Origin: Temnopleurus reevesii
Taxonomy: Eukaryota; Echinodermata; Echinoidea; Temnopleuroida; Temnopleuridae
Assembly (NCBI GenBank): GCA_036244855.1
Contig: BQKZ01000695.1
Location: forward strand, 24,450 to 88,449
DNA length: 64,000 bases
Direction of reading: 5' to 3'
In this document: positions 1 to 13,430 of the stretch, piece after piece
Position numbering within the stretch: position 1 is the stretch's first letter
Layout: each line of letters starts with the position of its first letter
Notes under the pieces: generated by a model
Told to the model about the DNA's origin: nothing
Databases searched by the model: none
What the model saw: only the letters and a program-made list of their open reading frames with translations
Position numbers and translations under genes: made by a program

Positions 1-854
1 ACGTCCTCAAAGATGGGATGAGGGACACACCTGATGTTTCGATTTTCCCAAGCAAACAAGAAACACACCCCAAAACCAAAACCGGGTCTTAATTATCTGA
101 CGATGAATTTTACAAGATAAACAAATTATCACACGTGGCTCCTTTTGGCTCCTTGAATATGCATACACGCAAATAATATGTTATTCGATATTGTACACCT
201 AAGTGGCGATGGATTCGTCCCATAGCTTTATATCCAAATGTGAATAAAAGATTGTGCTGACAAAAACAAATAAATTAAACAAAAATAGTTCTGCCCTCCT
301 AACTGTACTTTTCAATGTTTCAAAGGAATGATTAGAACCTGGAAGGATTCGTTGCAACAAATGTCTGCAGAGGTGGGTATGAAATATCAATGTTGTCTTA
401 ATATTTCTTTTAAAATGTATAAAAACATCGAGATGTAAAATGCTGGACAGAACTAAAGGTTTCTTTTAATAAGTTTATTGATGATTTCTTCTCTCCCTTT
501 TAATTCAAGAGAGAGAGAGAGAGCGAGAGGGGGATCGAGACTGACTCAGAGACGATCTGCTCAATGATTTTCCAAGATCTATTGTCCATCAGATATGTAG
601 ATGATTAAAAAAAAACCTTCATGGAGACCATGATTATTTTTTGGCGTCAGAGATACAATTTTTCCAATGTCGTTGGAAATTCTTTGCATTTCATTACCAT
701 GATTACAAATTACTCAATGCCATAAAATTATTAATCGGCTGCCTTTGATTGAAAGTGGACCTATTAAAATGTTATTCCCTCACTGATTGAAATTGGCATT
801 AGGTAAAAAAAGAATGTCCAAGAATGACTTCATTGAAAAATTGTCCTGGGCAAT
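1..854. other. 5' flank, no gene seen
   Basis: AT-rich sequence with a (GA)n microsatellite at 508-526. No convincing exon or RNA gene on either strand. Confidence 0.6.
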
Positions 855-1011
855 GTTTCACCAAGATAAGAAAGACTTTACGCATCACTTTACGTTCGAC
901 TGGTACCCCTTCTTGTGCGTAATAATTCATAATAGTGCGTGCATTCAGCGCAATAATTGATACCAGTCGCACGTAAAGTTGTGCGTAACTTTAAAAATAA
1001 CTTGGTGAAAC
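855..1011. repeat. Foldback element (MITE-like)
   Basis: Inverted arms begin GTTTCACCAAG and end CTTGGTGAAAC. Inner arms contain ACTTTACG and CGTAAAGT and converge on GACTGGTACC / TACCAGTC. No coding capacity. Confidence 0.65.
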
Positions 1012-2160
1012 ACCTCACAGGTCAGTTTTTTTTGTATTTTTCTTTGTTTTTATTTTTGGAAAAGATTTCATATAAAATATAGAAAAAAACAAGACTTAGA
1101 TTGGGGTTAAAAGCCCTAAAACGTCTAAAAAGGACTTTTCATGTTCTATTTGTCATGTTTTCCAATAACATTATAATGATTTCTTATTTAGTTTGAGTGA
1201 AAAGCACAAATAAAAACAAAGAAATCAGGTCGGGCCATTTCCAGAGGGTTGGTCGGTCTTGGACATCCAGACAATATTTTGTTTTGTGCCTAACCAGGAG
1301 CCCAGTGGAAAACACCGGTTCACCAGAGTGGCGCCAGCGGGGAGGCCCCCGATAGAGGTACGTCTCGCACTGACCCCTCTGCTGCGACGATCGCTGACTG
1401 ATGCCACTTTTTGAACTGTATAGAAACAGAGCATTTCGATACAAATATACCACATTGTGGTTAATCAACAGGAGAATCCATTACGGTGATTGTTTTTGAA
1501 AAGATTCTACAATGCAAATATACAGCTTGTTCACTTTCCTATAACAACTTTAATAGCCTGCATAATTTTAACATTAAAGAAAACAACCACCTTAAAAAGA
1601 GCAGATGTGAAAGGGAAGCTACCCCAATATTCAAGGGTGAATGGAATCTTAGTATTCATTCAATCAAACATAAAAAAATTCAGACCGTGGCCCTTAATTA
1701 ATTTTTGCACACAATTTCGATTGATGGTACTTGCTTGATAGATACGTAATAATGATTTAAGTGTGAAACAAGTATTGTTATATGTATGTATTAATTTTTT
1801 TTGTTTTTATTGTGGCTTTTAAATGAATGCGAATACGTATTGTTAACCAGCCAATATCTCGTAAGACATTTTCAGAACAACATTGTTTTCGCATGAAAAT
1901 ATTGTTCAGCCAAATGCACGAGCCGAGAAAGACATTACGATTGTAATCTGGCAATGAGATGTACTGCTCAATAGAATGAGCTTTGTTAATCATACAAGTA
2001 AAATGCATGAAATTATAGAATATGAAAATTTGGTATGCTTTTCTTAACACTCGCTACATCTGCAGATCGGCAGACTGGAGGACCGAGAGTTTAGGAGGGC
2101 TCGTGCTGCCTGCACTCCGGTACATAGTGCACCCCCTCGGCCAATCGAGCCAGCCTCGTA
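1012..2160. other. 5' flank between foldbacks, no gene seen
   Basis: AT-rich sequence with a somewhat GC-richer stretch at 1220-1400 that is open in more than one frame. It resembles no recognisable protein. Confidence 0.5.
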
Positions 2161-2385
2161 TAAAGCCTGCGTCACACCTTTGCGTTTTCAGTCTGCGTCG
2201 GCCGAGCGGTTTTGGAAATTAAAAACGCTCCCTTGACGGACAGTGTACGCAGATCAGACGGTGGACTGACGTTCGGCTTACGCTCAACGAGCGTACGACG
2301 AGCGTCAGTCCACCGCATGACCTGCGTTTTCCAAAAACGCTGGGATGACGCAAGCTAAAAACGCAAAGGTGTGACGCAGGCTTAA
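2161..2385. repeat. Foldback family 1, copy A
   Basis: Near-palindromic element. Ends read gcctgcgtcacacctttgcg and cgcaaaggtgtgacgcaggc. The centre holds CAGACGGTGGACTGACGTTC and its inverted partner. Related copies are at 27015, 44067, 45563, 48666, 61587 and 62878. Confidence 0.85.
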
Positions 2386-4452
2386 CCTCGAAGTAGTTCC
2401 CCCGTGTTTACATTTCCCACGCTTTGTACCCCTGATAAGGCAGAAAATAAAATGCAAAGCAAACTCTTTCATTTTCGAAAATAGTTACGAAGTATTTTTG
2501 TTCGCGTCTCGTTGTGAGGTTAATAAATTGGACTGCTAATTACGGCGCGGGGTGTAACGGTATGGCTCGCGTGGCGTGATCGTGTATGGGAATGAGAAGA
2601 GGGAGGGGGCAGTGCACTTCTTGGTTTCAGTTGAATTTTTTTTTTTTTTTTTTTTTTTGGGGGGGGGGGGGGTGGATATTTAGTGACTTTTATGAAAAGA
2701 TATTTGTATCTACATAGATTGTTCAACTCGAGTCTTGGTAAATAACACTGATAAAAGTAATTATATGTTGTATTACAGTGTAGTATGTATAACAGTAGTG
2801 GAAACTTTGTAAAACGTTTGGAAAAAAATTTATCTAGCGCTTTATAAATACAGACTTATTATTATCATCGTAATAAGTTTTCCCATCCAGATTTTCACTG
2901 TCATCAGGCAATTTAACGATTCGATGATTAAAGCTCGCAAAAAAATCACGAATGCACCCTTTTGTTTTGAAAGCAATTCGAAATTAACTGGGAAAACCCA
3001 TAAAATTCCCCAAAAGCTTCCAAATAAATGTTCACACCTCTGAATTCAAAGTCTACAACTTCAGGAACTTGCAATCTATATATGAAAATCCATTAAAGCA
3101 CTGATCTGATCCTTGTGAATGAAATTATCTAAAAATATATTAGACTGGCGCAGAAAATCTAAAGTGGTAATACCTGAACGTAACGAGGAAAATGGGAGGG
3201 GGGGGGGGGGGGTTGTGGCGTAATTATTGAGAATTCACATTTTGAATGGCCACTACTTTGAATCCCTTAAATCAAAGGGGGTCAACTCATGTAGAAAATA
3301 TTTTAAGGCACTGAAAAGTAAAGTCCAAACTCCATTTTTTTGCTTCCCGATTGGGGAATCCTGAATGACTCATGCGATTGGGCGAGACTTAAAAAATAAT
3401 TTAAGTTGCATTTTAGTGATGCTTATCAAGTAATATCTGAAATTATTCACTTATAATTGCATCTATAAAATTCTAAGAAGTCTTAAGTGCTGATTTATCC
3501 ATCTTTTCTTTTTTGGCTATTGTAATAAGTACAAAAAAGTAAATGATTAAAAAGTTAAAACAATGAATTAAGAAAAATTATTCGTTCAACGTGATAAACA
3601 CATTGAAGCGTTCAGTGGCAAATTTCCACATCCTCAAAATAATTGCTATCTCAGTCTGAGAGAGAAAAAAACGAATGTCAACTTATTTGTAACTTCAGAC
3701 AGAACATTAATGAATGAACCCTTAATATTTTTTTCTCATCATCTTGTCAGAGGGCGCATGATCCGAGCCCACATGATTTCTTTGTCCCTAATGATACAAA
3801 GATCGATTATTATTCATTCAATCAGTGGTTCTGATTTCATGGGTATTTTGATGCCCTCCGCACCCCAAAAGATGAACAGTTATAATGACATCAAAGTGAT
3901 TTATGGTGGTATTGACATTGCTAAATTTGCAATGATGTTCAAGGCTGAAAAAAAAAGAGACAGCGCCATGCCGGTTGTGTTGGATGAAGTTTGGGTGCGC
4001 TTCCAGAAGCGCGCGAACGTGTTGCGGAGGAGGCTGATGGATATATAATATGTGTACGTGCAAATTGGCGCCGCCTGATTTTGGGATTGCGGCGCCAAAA
4101 CCCGAATGTGTTTGGGAACATGCGTGATGGGTGAAGTGCGCTCTCCATAAATAAAAAATTCTCAATACCAAATAAAAAGAGAACATACATGTACATATTT
4201 TTTTTTAGTAAGAATGCATACAATTTAAGGTAACAATTTTTTTATTGACTTTTACCCGATGTTTTGCAAGAATTTGTAAAAACGTACATGCACGTTTCCC
4301 TTTTTAGATAACATTGAGTAATTTTCCCTCGTTTTTTTTGTGATGCAGAATGCCTAGAATTAGCTTGTCAAACTTTCTGGCACACAAATTCTGATTAAAG
4401 AAGAAAAAGCATACCAGTTGTAAATGTTAATATTTCCCTTTGTTTTATTCAT
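2386..4452. other. 5' flank with mononucleotide runs and a SINE/LINE-type 3' end
   Basis: T-run/G-run at 2637-2672 and a G-run near 3197. At 2830-2875 the sequence tagcgctttataaatac followed by ttattattat resembles the 3' end of interspersed SINE/LINE elements common in marine invertebrates. A 10-bp stem TTGGCGCCGC / GCGGCGCCAA with a 14-nt loop lies at 4065-4098. A 112-codon frame at 3710-4048 has no recognisable domain. Confidence 0.5.
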
Positions 4453-4830
4453 TTGCACCCTTTCACACACTTAGGAATAAGGGTGCAATATTGCACCGTG
4501 TAGGTGAAAATATTATCGAACAAAAAGAAAAAGGTATTACATGTATATCGCATTCCGCGAAGTATACGGAAGATTCAAACTCGCGCCGTTTGGGATGTGG
4601 GATCTAGGATCGCTTGGGCCTTGCTTATCAAATCGTGCCACACTTCCATACATAAATGAGGGTGACTTTAAGCATGTTAAGATAAATCAAACCATGACTC
4701 CATAACATAACAAACTGTGGCTTGAGGCTGTAAATTGGTATACTATTTCACCATTTCCTGTAATTTGAACAATTTAGGTAACTTTTCTTGTTGAGCTAAT
4801 ACTTCAAAAGAGTGCAATATTGCACCTTTT
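4453..4830. repeat. 'gtgcaat' repeat family, copy 1
   Basis: Has an inverted-end pattern with gggtgcaatattgcacc on the left and gagtgcaatattgcacc on the right. The interior carries a degenerate tRNA-like piece (agattcaaactcgcgcc). A related copy is at 49281-49680 and more diverged ones at 34973-35170 and 37137-37512. Confidence 0.5.
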
Positions 4831-6369
4831 CAAGTTTTGCTACTTTTTATAGTTTGTATTCTTTAAATACCATTTTCCTCAGCGTGCAGGCGCTCGTGAA
4901 AACAGGGCCCCCTAGACGCACGCTCCATATCATTGTGCAGTTCCGCAGTATTGGTTTAGGAGCGAAATCTGTCATAATTTTCTTCTGATTACCCGCTTCA
5001 TTTGCTTCCTGTACGACCATTTACATTTCCGAATCATTTTTCTTTTCAACAAGCACGATTGATTCCAAATAAAGGCGAGACCGTTTGCGTCTCTTTTTAC
5101 CATTTTTTCTCGGTTTTTGATGATTTAACTTTGAGCAAAAATCAAATACAACGTCAACTGTCACTTTCCGGTTGGCTCAAAGGAGGCTCATTGAAATGAT
5201 GTATAGTTATTTATATTTGAATAAGGAAAACTTTCCGGTTTTCATTAATCATCTTGATGTCAGTTTCGTGTGCCGATCATAAAGCTACCCTCCCATGCCA
5301 CAAGTATTGCAATATAGCAAAATTACGTTCGTTTTCCATTTATTCACCTGTCGTATTTTTCTTATTTTTACTTAAATGTGAAAAAGCACACATGCATATC
5401 TATGGTTGAAATTAAAGTGTCATACACGGTTTATGAATTATGTAGGGTAAAACCATTCTTAATTCAGTTATGCCCTAGATACCAAAGACCTAAGACGACA
5501 AAGGAAGAAAATTGCAATGTCTCGACTTGCAGATTAGTCAACGGCTTCTCGCAAAATTGTCTTCACTTTCTTTAAATTGAACATATTCCATGACTTGTTG
5601 AATACTTCTGCTAAAAAAAAGTATCAAAACCTATACCCCATATAATGTAAAATAAAATAGCCAACCTTAGTTGAAGACGTCACTCTCAGTTCCTTCAGGC
5701 CATGTGTTTGTTATAATTTTATGGGGCATCGTGTATTGGCCATTAGGTTTTGAGAATGAGCAACATAATTCCAAAAAGTTATCGTTCTTAAGTACAGAAA
5801 CTAATCCTGAAATATTTTATAACATTTTTCTTCATATGGCCAGTGCATGATATTGATTTATACGTGTGTCCAGAAGGAATTAAGAGTGGGTCTATGTTGC
5901 AATACTTATGGCATGGGAGGGTATAATGTATCTTTGACGTTTTTTAATATTATTCAAATCATGTTGATTTTTTTTTGTCCGAAGAACATCATTTTTAGCA
6001 TTTTATTCTCACGTCTATCTTTAAAAAACTCTCTGATAGGAATATAACACCATTTAATCCTTGTCTAAAGAGCATTATTTTGTTAATGGGCGCATTTTTT
6101 TTTTTTTTTTTTACAGAAATGATCTTTATTTTAGAGTCGTATAAGCGATACCCGGAAAACGCTGGTATTGAATTCGTCTAGTGTACATGTATATTGCAGG
6201 ATAGTGTAGAATTACACCTTGACTCTCAATTTAACACCAACTATAGTATATGTATACGACAACATTTAACACTTGCATTTGGCACAGTATTTTGAAGGAA
6301 AAAGGAACATCAACAATGTAATATGATATATCCGTCTCTCTATGGATGCTTTGATGTTGTATATATAGG
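4831..6369. other. 5' flank, no gene seen
   Basis: AT-rich unique sequence with a T-run near 6093-6111. No supported exon. Confidence 0.5.
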
Positions 6370-6720
6370 GTTCTAAATTGCGCCTTTCAACCAGAGGGTT
6401 GTCGGTTCGAATCCCACTCATGGTGCTAATTTCCTTCATCAAGAAATGCATCTATATTGTGCTGCACTCTACCCAGGTGTGATTGGTGACCATAATAGGC
6501 AATTTAGCATTGAGTGCCTTAAAACACCATGCTGGCATGCTCCCTAGGGAGTGGAAATGGCAATACATTGCACACTTGCATGCTGAATCCAATAAAACAG
6601 GATAAGATTTATTTTATTAGAGGGTCCCTTTTCAAAGGTATGATGAGCTATATAGTGTTATTATTATTATTATAAAACTCAAGCAGCTACCCCGGGTAAA
6701 TAAGACATATTATTATCGTG
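6370..6720 (+). mobile_element. tRNA-derived SINE (first copy)
   Basis: A Pol III B-box, GGTTCGAATCC, lies at 6404-6414. It is followed by a SINE body (gctgcactctacccaggtgt, then cttgcatgctgaatccaat) and an A/T-rich tail with ttattattattat. No A-box or tRNA fold is preserved, so it is a retroposon and not a tRNA gene. The body is repeated at 7556-7780 as part of a larger duplication. Confidence 0.6.
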
Positions 6721-8623
6721 ATTAGTATTCTCACTCTATGATTTCGTTGAAATGTTAGAAAACATAGTCAACAAATTCTAAAAACATTTCGTCCTTCATT
6801 CTTGCTGAATGGTATTCTTGTAATAGATTTAAAAAGATTTAAAATGTTTCATACAATAGGAAAAATGAATTATGAAACAATTTGTGAAATGTCACTCAAC
6901 CTTTGTTGTGGCATATTTCTCGTTTGTTATTTGTAGTGCGCTTAAAAACTCTTCGTAAGCATATAAAAAGAAAATATTTTGTGCAAACTAGACGTAGAAA
7001 AAAGAGTTTTCTGAGGATTTCATTTTTTCAATATCGTAAGCAAAGTCGACATATTTTTCACGTCTATGTTTGTTGTTCCCACGACAGATTAGGAAGGATT
7101 TGAAAAGATTATTCTTTTCCAAGCAAACCTTTTTTCACAAATGTTAGGGTTAGATTTTACGATTGATTCGTAAGATCAAAATTGAATAGTTTATTCATTG
7201 CAAATAATCGTAAAATAAGACATAGACTCAATCGTTGAGATCATTGCAACGTGGTCCAGAATGTCTGAGATCAATCATTTCCTACTTCTCTGTTTAATAC
7301 TCCTTTATGATAAAAACATGTTTGCATACATGTTGCAAACATTGTTATTGAAATTCTGAAAGTTCATTTTGTTGTTGTTTTGTTGAGAGAAACTCGGAAG
7401 CAGAGTGATTTATCATAATGCGGGAAGATTGAGGAATAAAATAATTCAAACTTAAAATTTGTCCCAAAAAAAATGTATGGTTGTGACCAGACATTATCTT
7501 AGTCAGTTAGTGGCAAGAAGGTGATGTCTTCTCTTTTATTTATTTATTTTATTTNTTGAGTGCCTTAAAACACCATGTTGGGATGCTCCCTAAGGAGTAG
7601 AAGTGGGAGTACATTGCACGCTTGCATGCTGAATCCAATAAAACAGGATAATAAAAGCTTTATGTTCCTTTTTCAAAGGTATGCTGCGTTATATAAGAAC
7701 TGTCTCATTATTATCATCCTTTTAAAGCTCAAGCAGCTACCCCGGATAAATAAGACATATTATTATTATCATAATTAGTATTATAATTTCATAAAGATAA
7801 GAATCACTGGTATCTTTTAAATGTTGGAAAATGAAATGTGGTCAACAAATTCTAAAACAAGTGTTCCCTTGTTTTTTTTTTATTAGTTGTAAGATTTAAA
7901 ATGTTTCATTATTATAACAACAATGTAGGAAAGAAAAGCATTATGAAATAATTTGTGAAATGTCACTCAAATTTTGTTGTGGCATATTTCTCGTTCGTTA
8001 TTTGTAGTGCGCCTAAAAGCTCTTCGTAAGCATCTAAAAAGAAAATATTTTGTGCAAACTGAGTTTAGAAAAAAGGAGCTTTCTGACGATTTTATTTTTT
8101 CAATATCGTAAGCAAAGTCGACATATTTTTCACGTCTATGTTTGTTGTTCCCACGACAGATTAGGAAGGATTTGAAAAGATTATTCTTTTCCAAGCAAAC
8201 CTTTTTCACAAATGTTAGGGTTAGATTTTACGATTGATTCGTAAGATCAAAATTGAATAGTTTATTCATTGCAAATAATCGTAAAATAAGACATAGACTC
8301 AATCGTTGAGATCATTGCAACGTGGTCCGGAATGTCTGAGATCAATCATTTGCTTCTTCTCTGTTTAATACTCCTTTATGATAAAAACATGTTTGCATAC
8401 ATGTTGCAAACATTGTTATTGAAATTCTGAAAGTTCATTTTGTTGTTGTTTTGTTGAGAGAAACTCGGAAGCAGAGTGATTTATCATAATGCGGGAAGAT
8501 TGAGGAATAAAATAATTCAAACTTAAAATTTGTCCCAAAAAAAATGTATGGTTGTGACCAGACATTATCTTAGTCAGTTAGTGGCAAGAAGGTGATGTCT
8601 TCTCTTTTATTTATTTATTTTAT
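6511..8623 (+). repeat. Direct tandem duplication of about 1.05 kb, junction marked by one N
   Basis: 6511-7554 and 7556-8623 are nearly identical over most of their length, with small indels and substitutions concentrated in the first 350 bp. Both begin ttgagtgccttaaaacacc and end in a tatttatttattttattt tract. A single N sits at 7555, at the boundary. This could be a true duplication or two alleles placed side by side by the assembler. Confidence 0.9.
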
Positions 8624-11600
8624 TTTCTAATTTTATCTTTTTATTTATTTTTATTTTTATTTATTTATTCTTTTTTTTGGGGGGGCGGGGCTTTACTTTT
8701 TGCGTTGATCATCCTAAACGTCATAGCAAAAATGATTTTCAATTAATCAAACGACTGATATCAATTGCAATTCTATGGGAAATCAGGTACTAAAGTTTGC
8801 GATTGATCGCAAAATTGAATGTACCTCTTTTAAGTTAAGACGCTCCTGATCAGTCATTAATCAAGAATTGTGTCGTGTGTAGAAAGCCTTACAAAATCTT
8901 TTAGACGTTATGAGAAACTTTTTACAAAATCCATAAAGATTTGGTATGCCCGATCGCAACTTTTCAAGTTAGTGTACCCCGATATCTTTACTTTGTTCAT
9001 AATACAATGCAGTCGAAAGTGCTAATCGCATCGCTTAAAACTAAAAGCTACTTTGAGCCTCTTATCCTTAAAGTAACTTATCATTAAGTATCTTAACTTC
9101 GAGATATATATCTCATATCCAGAGAGGCGGTGTACTTTTAAAAGTCTGAGTCAACGAAACACTGCAGAGTGTCTATCCAAGGGTGTTTGATTCACAGTTG
9201 GGTAGGGAGGAATATATATGGCGGACAATATCAGATATTTTATTGTTCTGGAAAGTTATTTGTATTTAAAATTAACTGCAAAATACATTTAATTACACTT
9301 TTCTTTTGTTATTCATTTGATAAAGCACGGTATACATATTCAAAAAGATGTTTCAGTTAGTCCTCAGTATATATGACCCTGTAACATGAAAATATATATT
9401 TACGTATATAAAGCTTATGGATGAGAGATAAGTAGTCTTTATACAAGAAGATAAACCCATTTCTTTTAAAGAAAGATAGTTCCGTTGATATGATAATAAT
9501 AATAATTGACAGCATTTGTAACGCGCTTATCATTCATTATGTCCCTAGGCCTAATTTTGAAAGTTGGATACCACATTTCAGATTTTGTCAAATCAAATGA
9601 TATCGCCGCAAAACATTTTTGTGGTAAATACCTCTACACCACAAACTTGTGCGAGGTTAACATTCAGTATGTCGACAACAACATTAATCGAGGAATTTCA
9701 CCTTCCACCTGTACAAATAAAAACGTAATGAATAAATGACTTAATTAAAAAAAAGTACGTACTCCAGTGTGTGTTTTTTAATTTAAATGGTGTCTCCCTA
9801 TGAAATCATCATTTGTATAGGTCAAAAAGATGTTCATTATCATGATCATCTTCTTTTTTAAAATGGCAAAGGCATAGTTCAGCTTAAAACGCCAAATACA
9901 ATCATTGATCTGAAGCAAACGGGACTTTCGTCATTGCATTTTGTCTGACGAGGTTTGGTTGATCATAGCCTTTTTTAAGAGAGTACAGACAATATTTAGC
10001 GCCATCTATCATGTCTATTGTTGGAATAGAATTTCCAGATCATTCATCCTCTTATTGCCAGCAAAAGGATTTGTTTCTGCGTGAAACAAAAAGGGAAAAT
10101 TAGGTAAAATATACCCTAAATATAATAATTGTAAATATCTGGGTTCTGTGCAAACATTGTTTAGCAGATCATTGTGAATACCATTTGGCTCATAATTATA
10201 CGCATGTGTTACAAAAGCAGAAATTTCCTGGTATCTTCCAATATTGTTTTGTCCAAATAACCCCTATTTTTTAGAAATAGCAAAATGTCGGGAATGTTTT
10301 TAAAATGTTCTATTGTAAACTAATTAAACCTGACTTAATTTCATTAAAAAATTGAAACGAATGTAGTTTGCAGGCCCCCAGTCCAGTCTCAGTCCCGTAA
10401 CATAAAAGTTTGAATTATAGCTAGAAAAAAAATGGCCAATCAAGATTCTCGTTGCATGAGCTCTTTAATAGACTGACTAATAACCAATCAGAAGTACCTT
10501 TTCTTAAATTAGAGATTAATCCCAAATCTTTTTTATTATGGGGCCCACAACAGGTCCAATACATACAGTAATTATCACATGTAATGCAAAAAAAAATCGA
10601 TAAGAGCATTGACCAATGAAAACCCCATCATTCTAATGACGTTATTTTCTCCAATCTCATGAAATGTCTTGTCTGTAGACGATAATTGTGCCGCAGAGAA
10701 TTTATCAAGGAAAGAAACATGAATAAAATAGCTAAGAGGGAGCGTTTAGAAGAATGGACAGGAAAAGCAAACACGATTTTATTCGACCTTCGTTTACTCC
10801 CAAGGACCATCCTTTTGTTTGAGACAAATCTCTCAAACAATATATAAACACACCTGTGTTTTACGTTTTTCCTAAATTTAGCATGCGATTTCAGACTTCA
10901 CAAAGTAACCTTCAGTAAACAATTTTCAAAATGCGCGATGGGCGCTCAAACGTGAAAAGAGCATTAACACAATAAAATGTTTGATAATGAAGAATGTACA
11001 ATTTTATATAATCGCAGCAAGTAAAGAGCAAAAATAGTAAAGAACGGTCAAATGATTGCAATTAATCAAGTTAGAGGTCTGCGTAAAATAGACTAAATCG
11101 TGCAAAAGTGTGTGTGCGTGTGATCGTGAAAAGTTTTCGTGCGCCTAACGTGCGAGGCCATCTCCGTGTGTGCAGTGGCGTCAAAACTTTATTGACCAAT
11201 CACGTGGCTTCGTTTCCACTGGGAGTGTGCGTGGGGATGTCGTGCGCCGCTGGGGATGGAATCGAGTGGAATTGTCCTTCCGTTATACAAAATTTATAAA
11301 TAAGATGCTTCTTGGACATATTTAAAGACATGTCCATCCTATTCTAGCTTTGATCAAAAGGGGTGTAAATATTCAGATTTGAATGAGAAATGCCCGATAA
11401 TCATAATAGTTAGGCATTCAGACTTCTTTATAGTCTTATATTATCCAAACATATATATTTTTTTTTACAATAAAGAATGAGAAACAGAACCGCAGAAGGG
11501 TCCCTGCAAAAGGTATTTGTTGTTTAAGCCCATTGATGAACCAATTATTGTGTCATTTTATGCAAGGTTTTTTTTCTGCGAAGATGTTTAGGAAAAACAG

Positions 11601-13235
11601 ATTTTCTTCATAATAAGAAGATGCTTCGAAAAGACATAAATGTAGCTCCTGCCGCCCTAAACATGTTTCTTTTTAAAGTCATTTAAAGTCATTACAAAAT
11701 GTACCTAGGCCCTATCTTATTATCTGTACTAGTAAAGAATGAAATAATCAAAGAGTTTGGATGGGTAAATAGTGATTGATTGCTCCATTATTTGTATCAC
11801 TCATGTGGTGATTACATATACAATGGCCACGATGACTTGGACGAAAGATCATGACATAAAGAATATTATGAAATGGCCCGTCCCACACAAGACGCCATTT
11901 GATTGCCCTCTTGCAGTTAGCAGTCTCGACGAACATATTTCAAATTACGCAATGTGTAGCATTTCAAGGAAACGAACAAAAAATTATTCTCTTTTCTGCG
12001 TAAAATGTTCATGATCTTAACATTTCATTAAATCGTGATGTTTGTTTGACACTAAAATAATGTTGACTGGCTATGTTATTCAGGCCAGCTAAATCTGGAA
12101 TTAAGGCATTTACCATTACATACTGAATTGTTATTTTGGGAAGCCAATCACATTTTATCTACACTATTAGTCAGCATCATACCTTTATTTTACATTTTAA
12201 AACATAAAGTTGAGTTTTGATGATGGTTGGGGGTATAGATTCTCATCAAATGATACTTATGATAAAACAAAACATGATGAAGAGTGCAAAGCAGGCAGTC
12301 GCACATTTTGGTCGAATCTGCCCTTCATCCAATATCGCATATCCAAATGCAAATATTACTTTTCATTCATACCAGAAACTCATTTCCACTCAACTGTTAA
12401 AAATAATGCAAATGCAAAGTTTTCAATTGAAATTGTAGTTTCAAAATCTAGTCAGGTTTTTTTCAAAGGGTTTGATTAGTCCTATAATGCGACTGAAGAA
12501 AAACTTTACAGCTATTGGCGCAACGCTAGTATAGTCATTCTCAACCTTTTAAAGATCAAATGCAAGACAAAGACAAAGAAAAGAAAAAGAAAAAAGAGAA
12601 ACAGACAAGGAGAACAACAAAAGTTTAAGTAATATTTGATGAAACCAAGTAGAAATGATAAAGAACGAATGAAAATAAAATTATAAGTAATGTTTGATTA
12701 AACCAAGTAGAAAGGATAAAGAACAATGAAACCGTGCCCTCTTGTGAGCCGTTCATCCAAAGGTTATTCGGATCATTGGCCTTTTGACCATGTGAATGAC
12801 ATACGCCATTATCCCACATCGATCTTATTCTCCAAGCCAATCAATTTTATTGCAAGACGACGCTCCACGTACTTATTGTCTTGTCTTTTTTTATTTCCTT
12901 TCTGTGATATTCTTAAAGAAACTCAAATAACTCGGAATTAAGATTCAAGGTTTACCGCGAGTGTATGCTTTTTAATATAACATTTTGACCTATGTCAGTC
13001 CACGTGGTGTAATGTGCGCATGGGGATCTGTCTGAATCGTCATATAAGAAGACTGCAATTTTGCAGAAGAATTTATTTCATCCGAAAGTCAGATTTACAC
13101 ACAAATCTTATCTTTGCTATTCTTAAAGAAACTCATATCACGGGAAATCAAAATTCAAGGTTTACTGCGAGTATATGCTTTTTTAAAAATAACCTTTTGA
13201 CCTACGTCAGTCCACGTGGTCTAAGGTACCTGTCT
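8624..13235. other. 5' flank, repeats and unique sequence, no gene seen
   Basis: Contains a decayed relative of the GGGCCCCGTAACA foldback around 8721-8850, a SINE-tail-like segment near 9490-9545 (ataataataattgac, then gcgcttatcatt), the CCAAT/CACGTG island at 11.1-11.3 kb, and an 80-bp direct repeat at 12620-12725. No convincing exon. Confidence 0.5.
11100..11302 (+). promoter_or_regulatory. Possible distal promoter or CpG-rich module
   Basis: A CG-richer island in AT-rich flank holds CCAAT (11196-11200) directly abutting the E-box CACGTG (11201-11206), and TATAAATA at 11295-11302 about 90 bp downstream. The layout resembles a promoter. No exon following it could be identified, so an upstream alternative start or an enhancer are equally possible. 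Confidence 0.25.
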
Positions 13236-13430
13236 GGGCCCTATAACATAAAACACTTCTAATCAATCGTACGTTTGATATCATTCGCAAGTCAATGGGA
13301 AACCATGTATTAAAGTATGCATTTGATCGGAAAAGTGAGTAAGTCTCTTTTCTGTTACGGACCCCTGAATATAGTCACGCCACGAAGACTGTCATCTTGC
13401 AGAAGAAGTTTCTTTATCTGAAAGTCAGAT
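12902..13430 (+). repeat. Diverged direct repeat of about 215 bp, second copy split by a foldback
   Basis: Part A (attcttaaagaaactca through gtcagtccacgtggt) is at about 12909-13012 and 13118-13220. Part B (gaagactg, gcagaagaa, gaaagtcagattt) is at about 13048-13098 and 13385-13433. In the second copy, A and B are separated by the foldback at 13236-13367. Both A copies keep the E-box CACGTG. Confidence 0.65.
13236..13367. repeat. Foldback family 2 (GGGCCCCGTAACA type), copy in 5' flank
   Basis: Begins gggccctataacataaaac and ends ttctgttacggacccc. The interior has caatcgtacgtttgatatca and catttgatcgg arms. It is flanked on both sides by ctg, and the paralogous first repeat copy has a single ctg at the same point, so this is a filled versus empty site. 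Confidence 0.65.

Noticed and set aside
3710..4186. 112- and 122-codon frames on opposite strands
   Set aside because: Overlapping, no recognisable domain, no splice context; likely chance frames.
6404..6414. Functional tRNA gene at the GGTTCGAATCC motif (also minus strand near 49430-49440 and + strand near 14608)
   Set aside because: No A-box, no acceptor stem and broken T-stems; these fit SINE relics instead.
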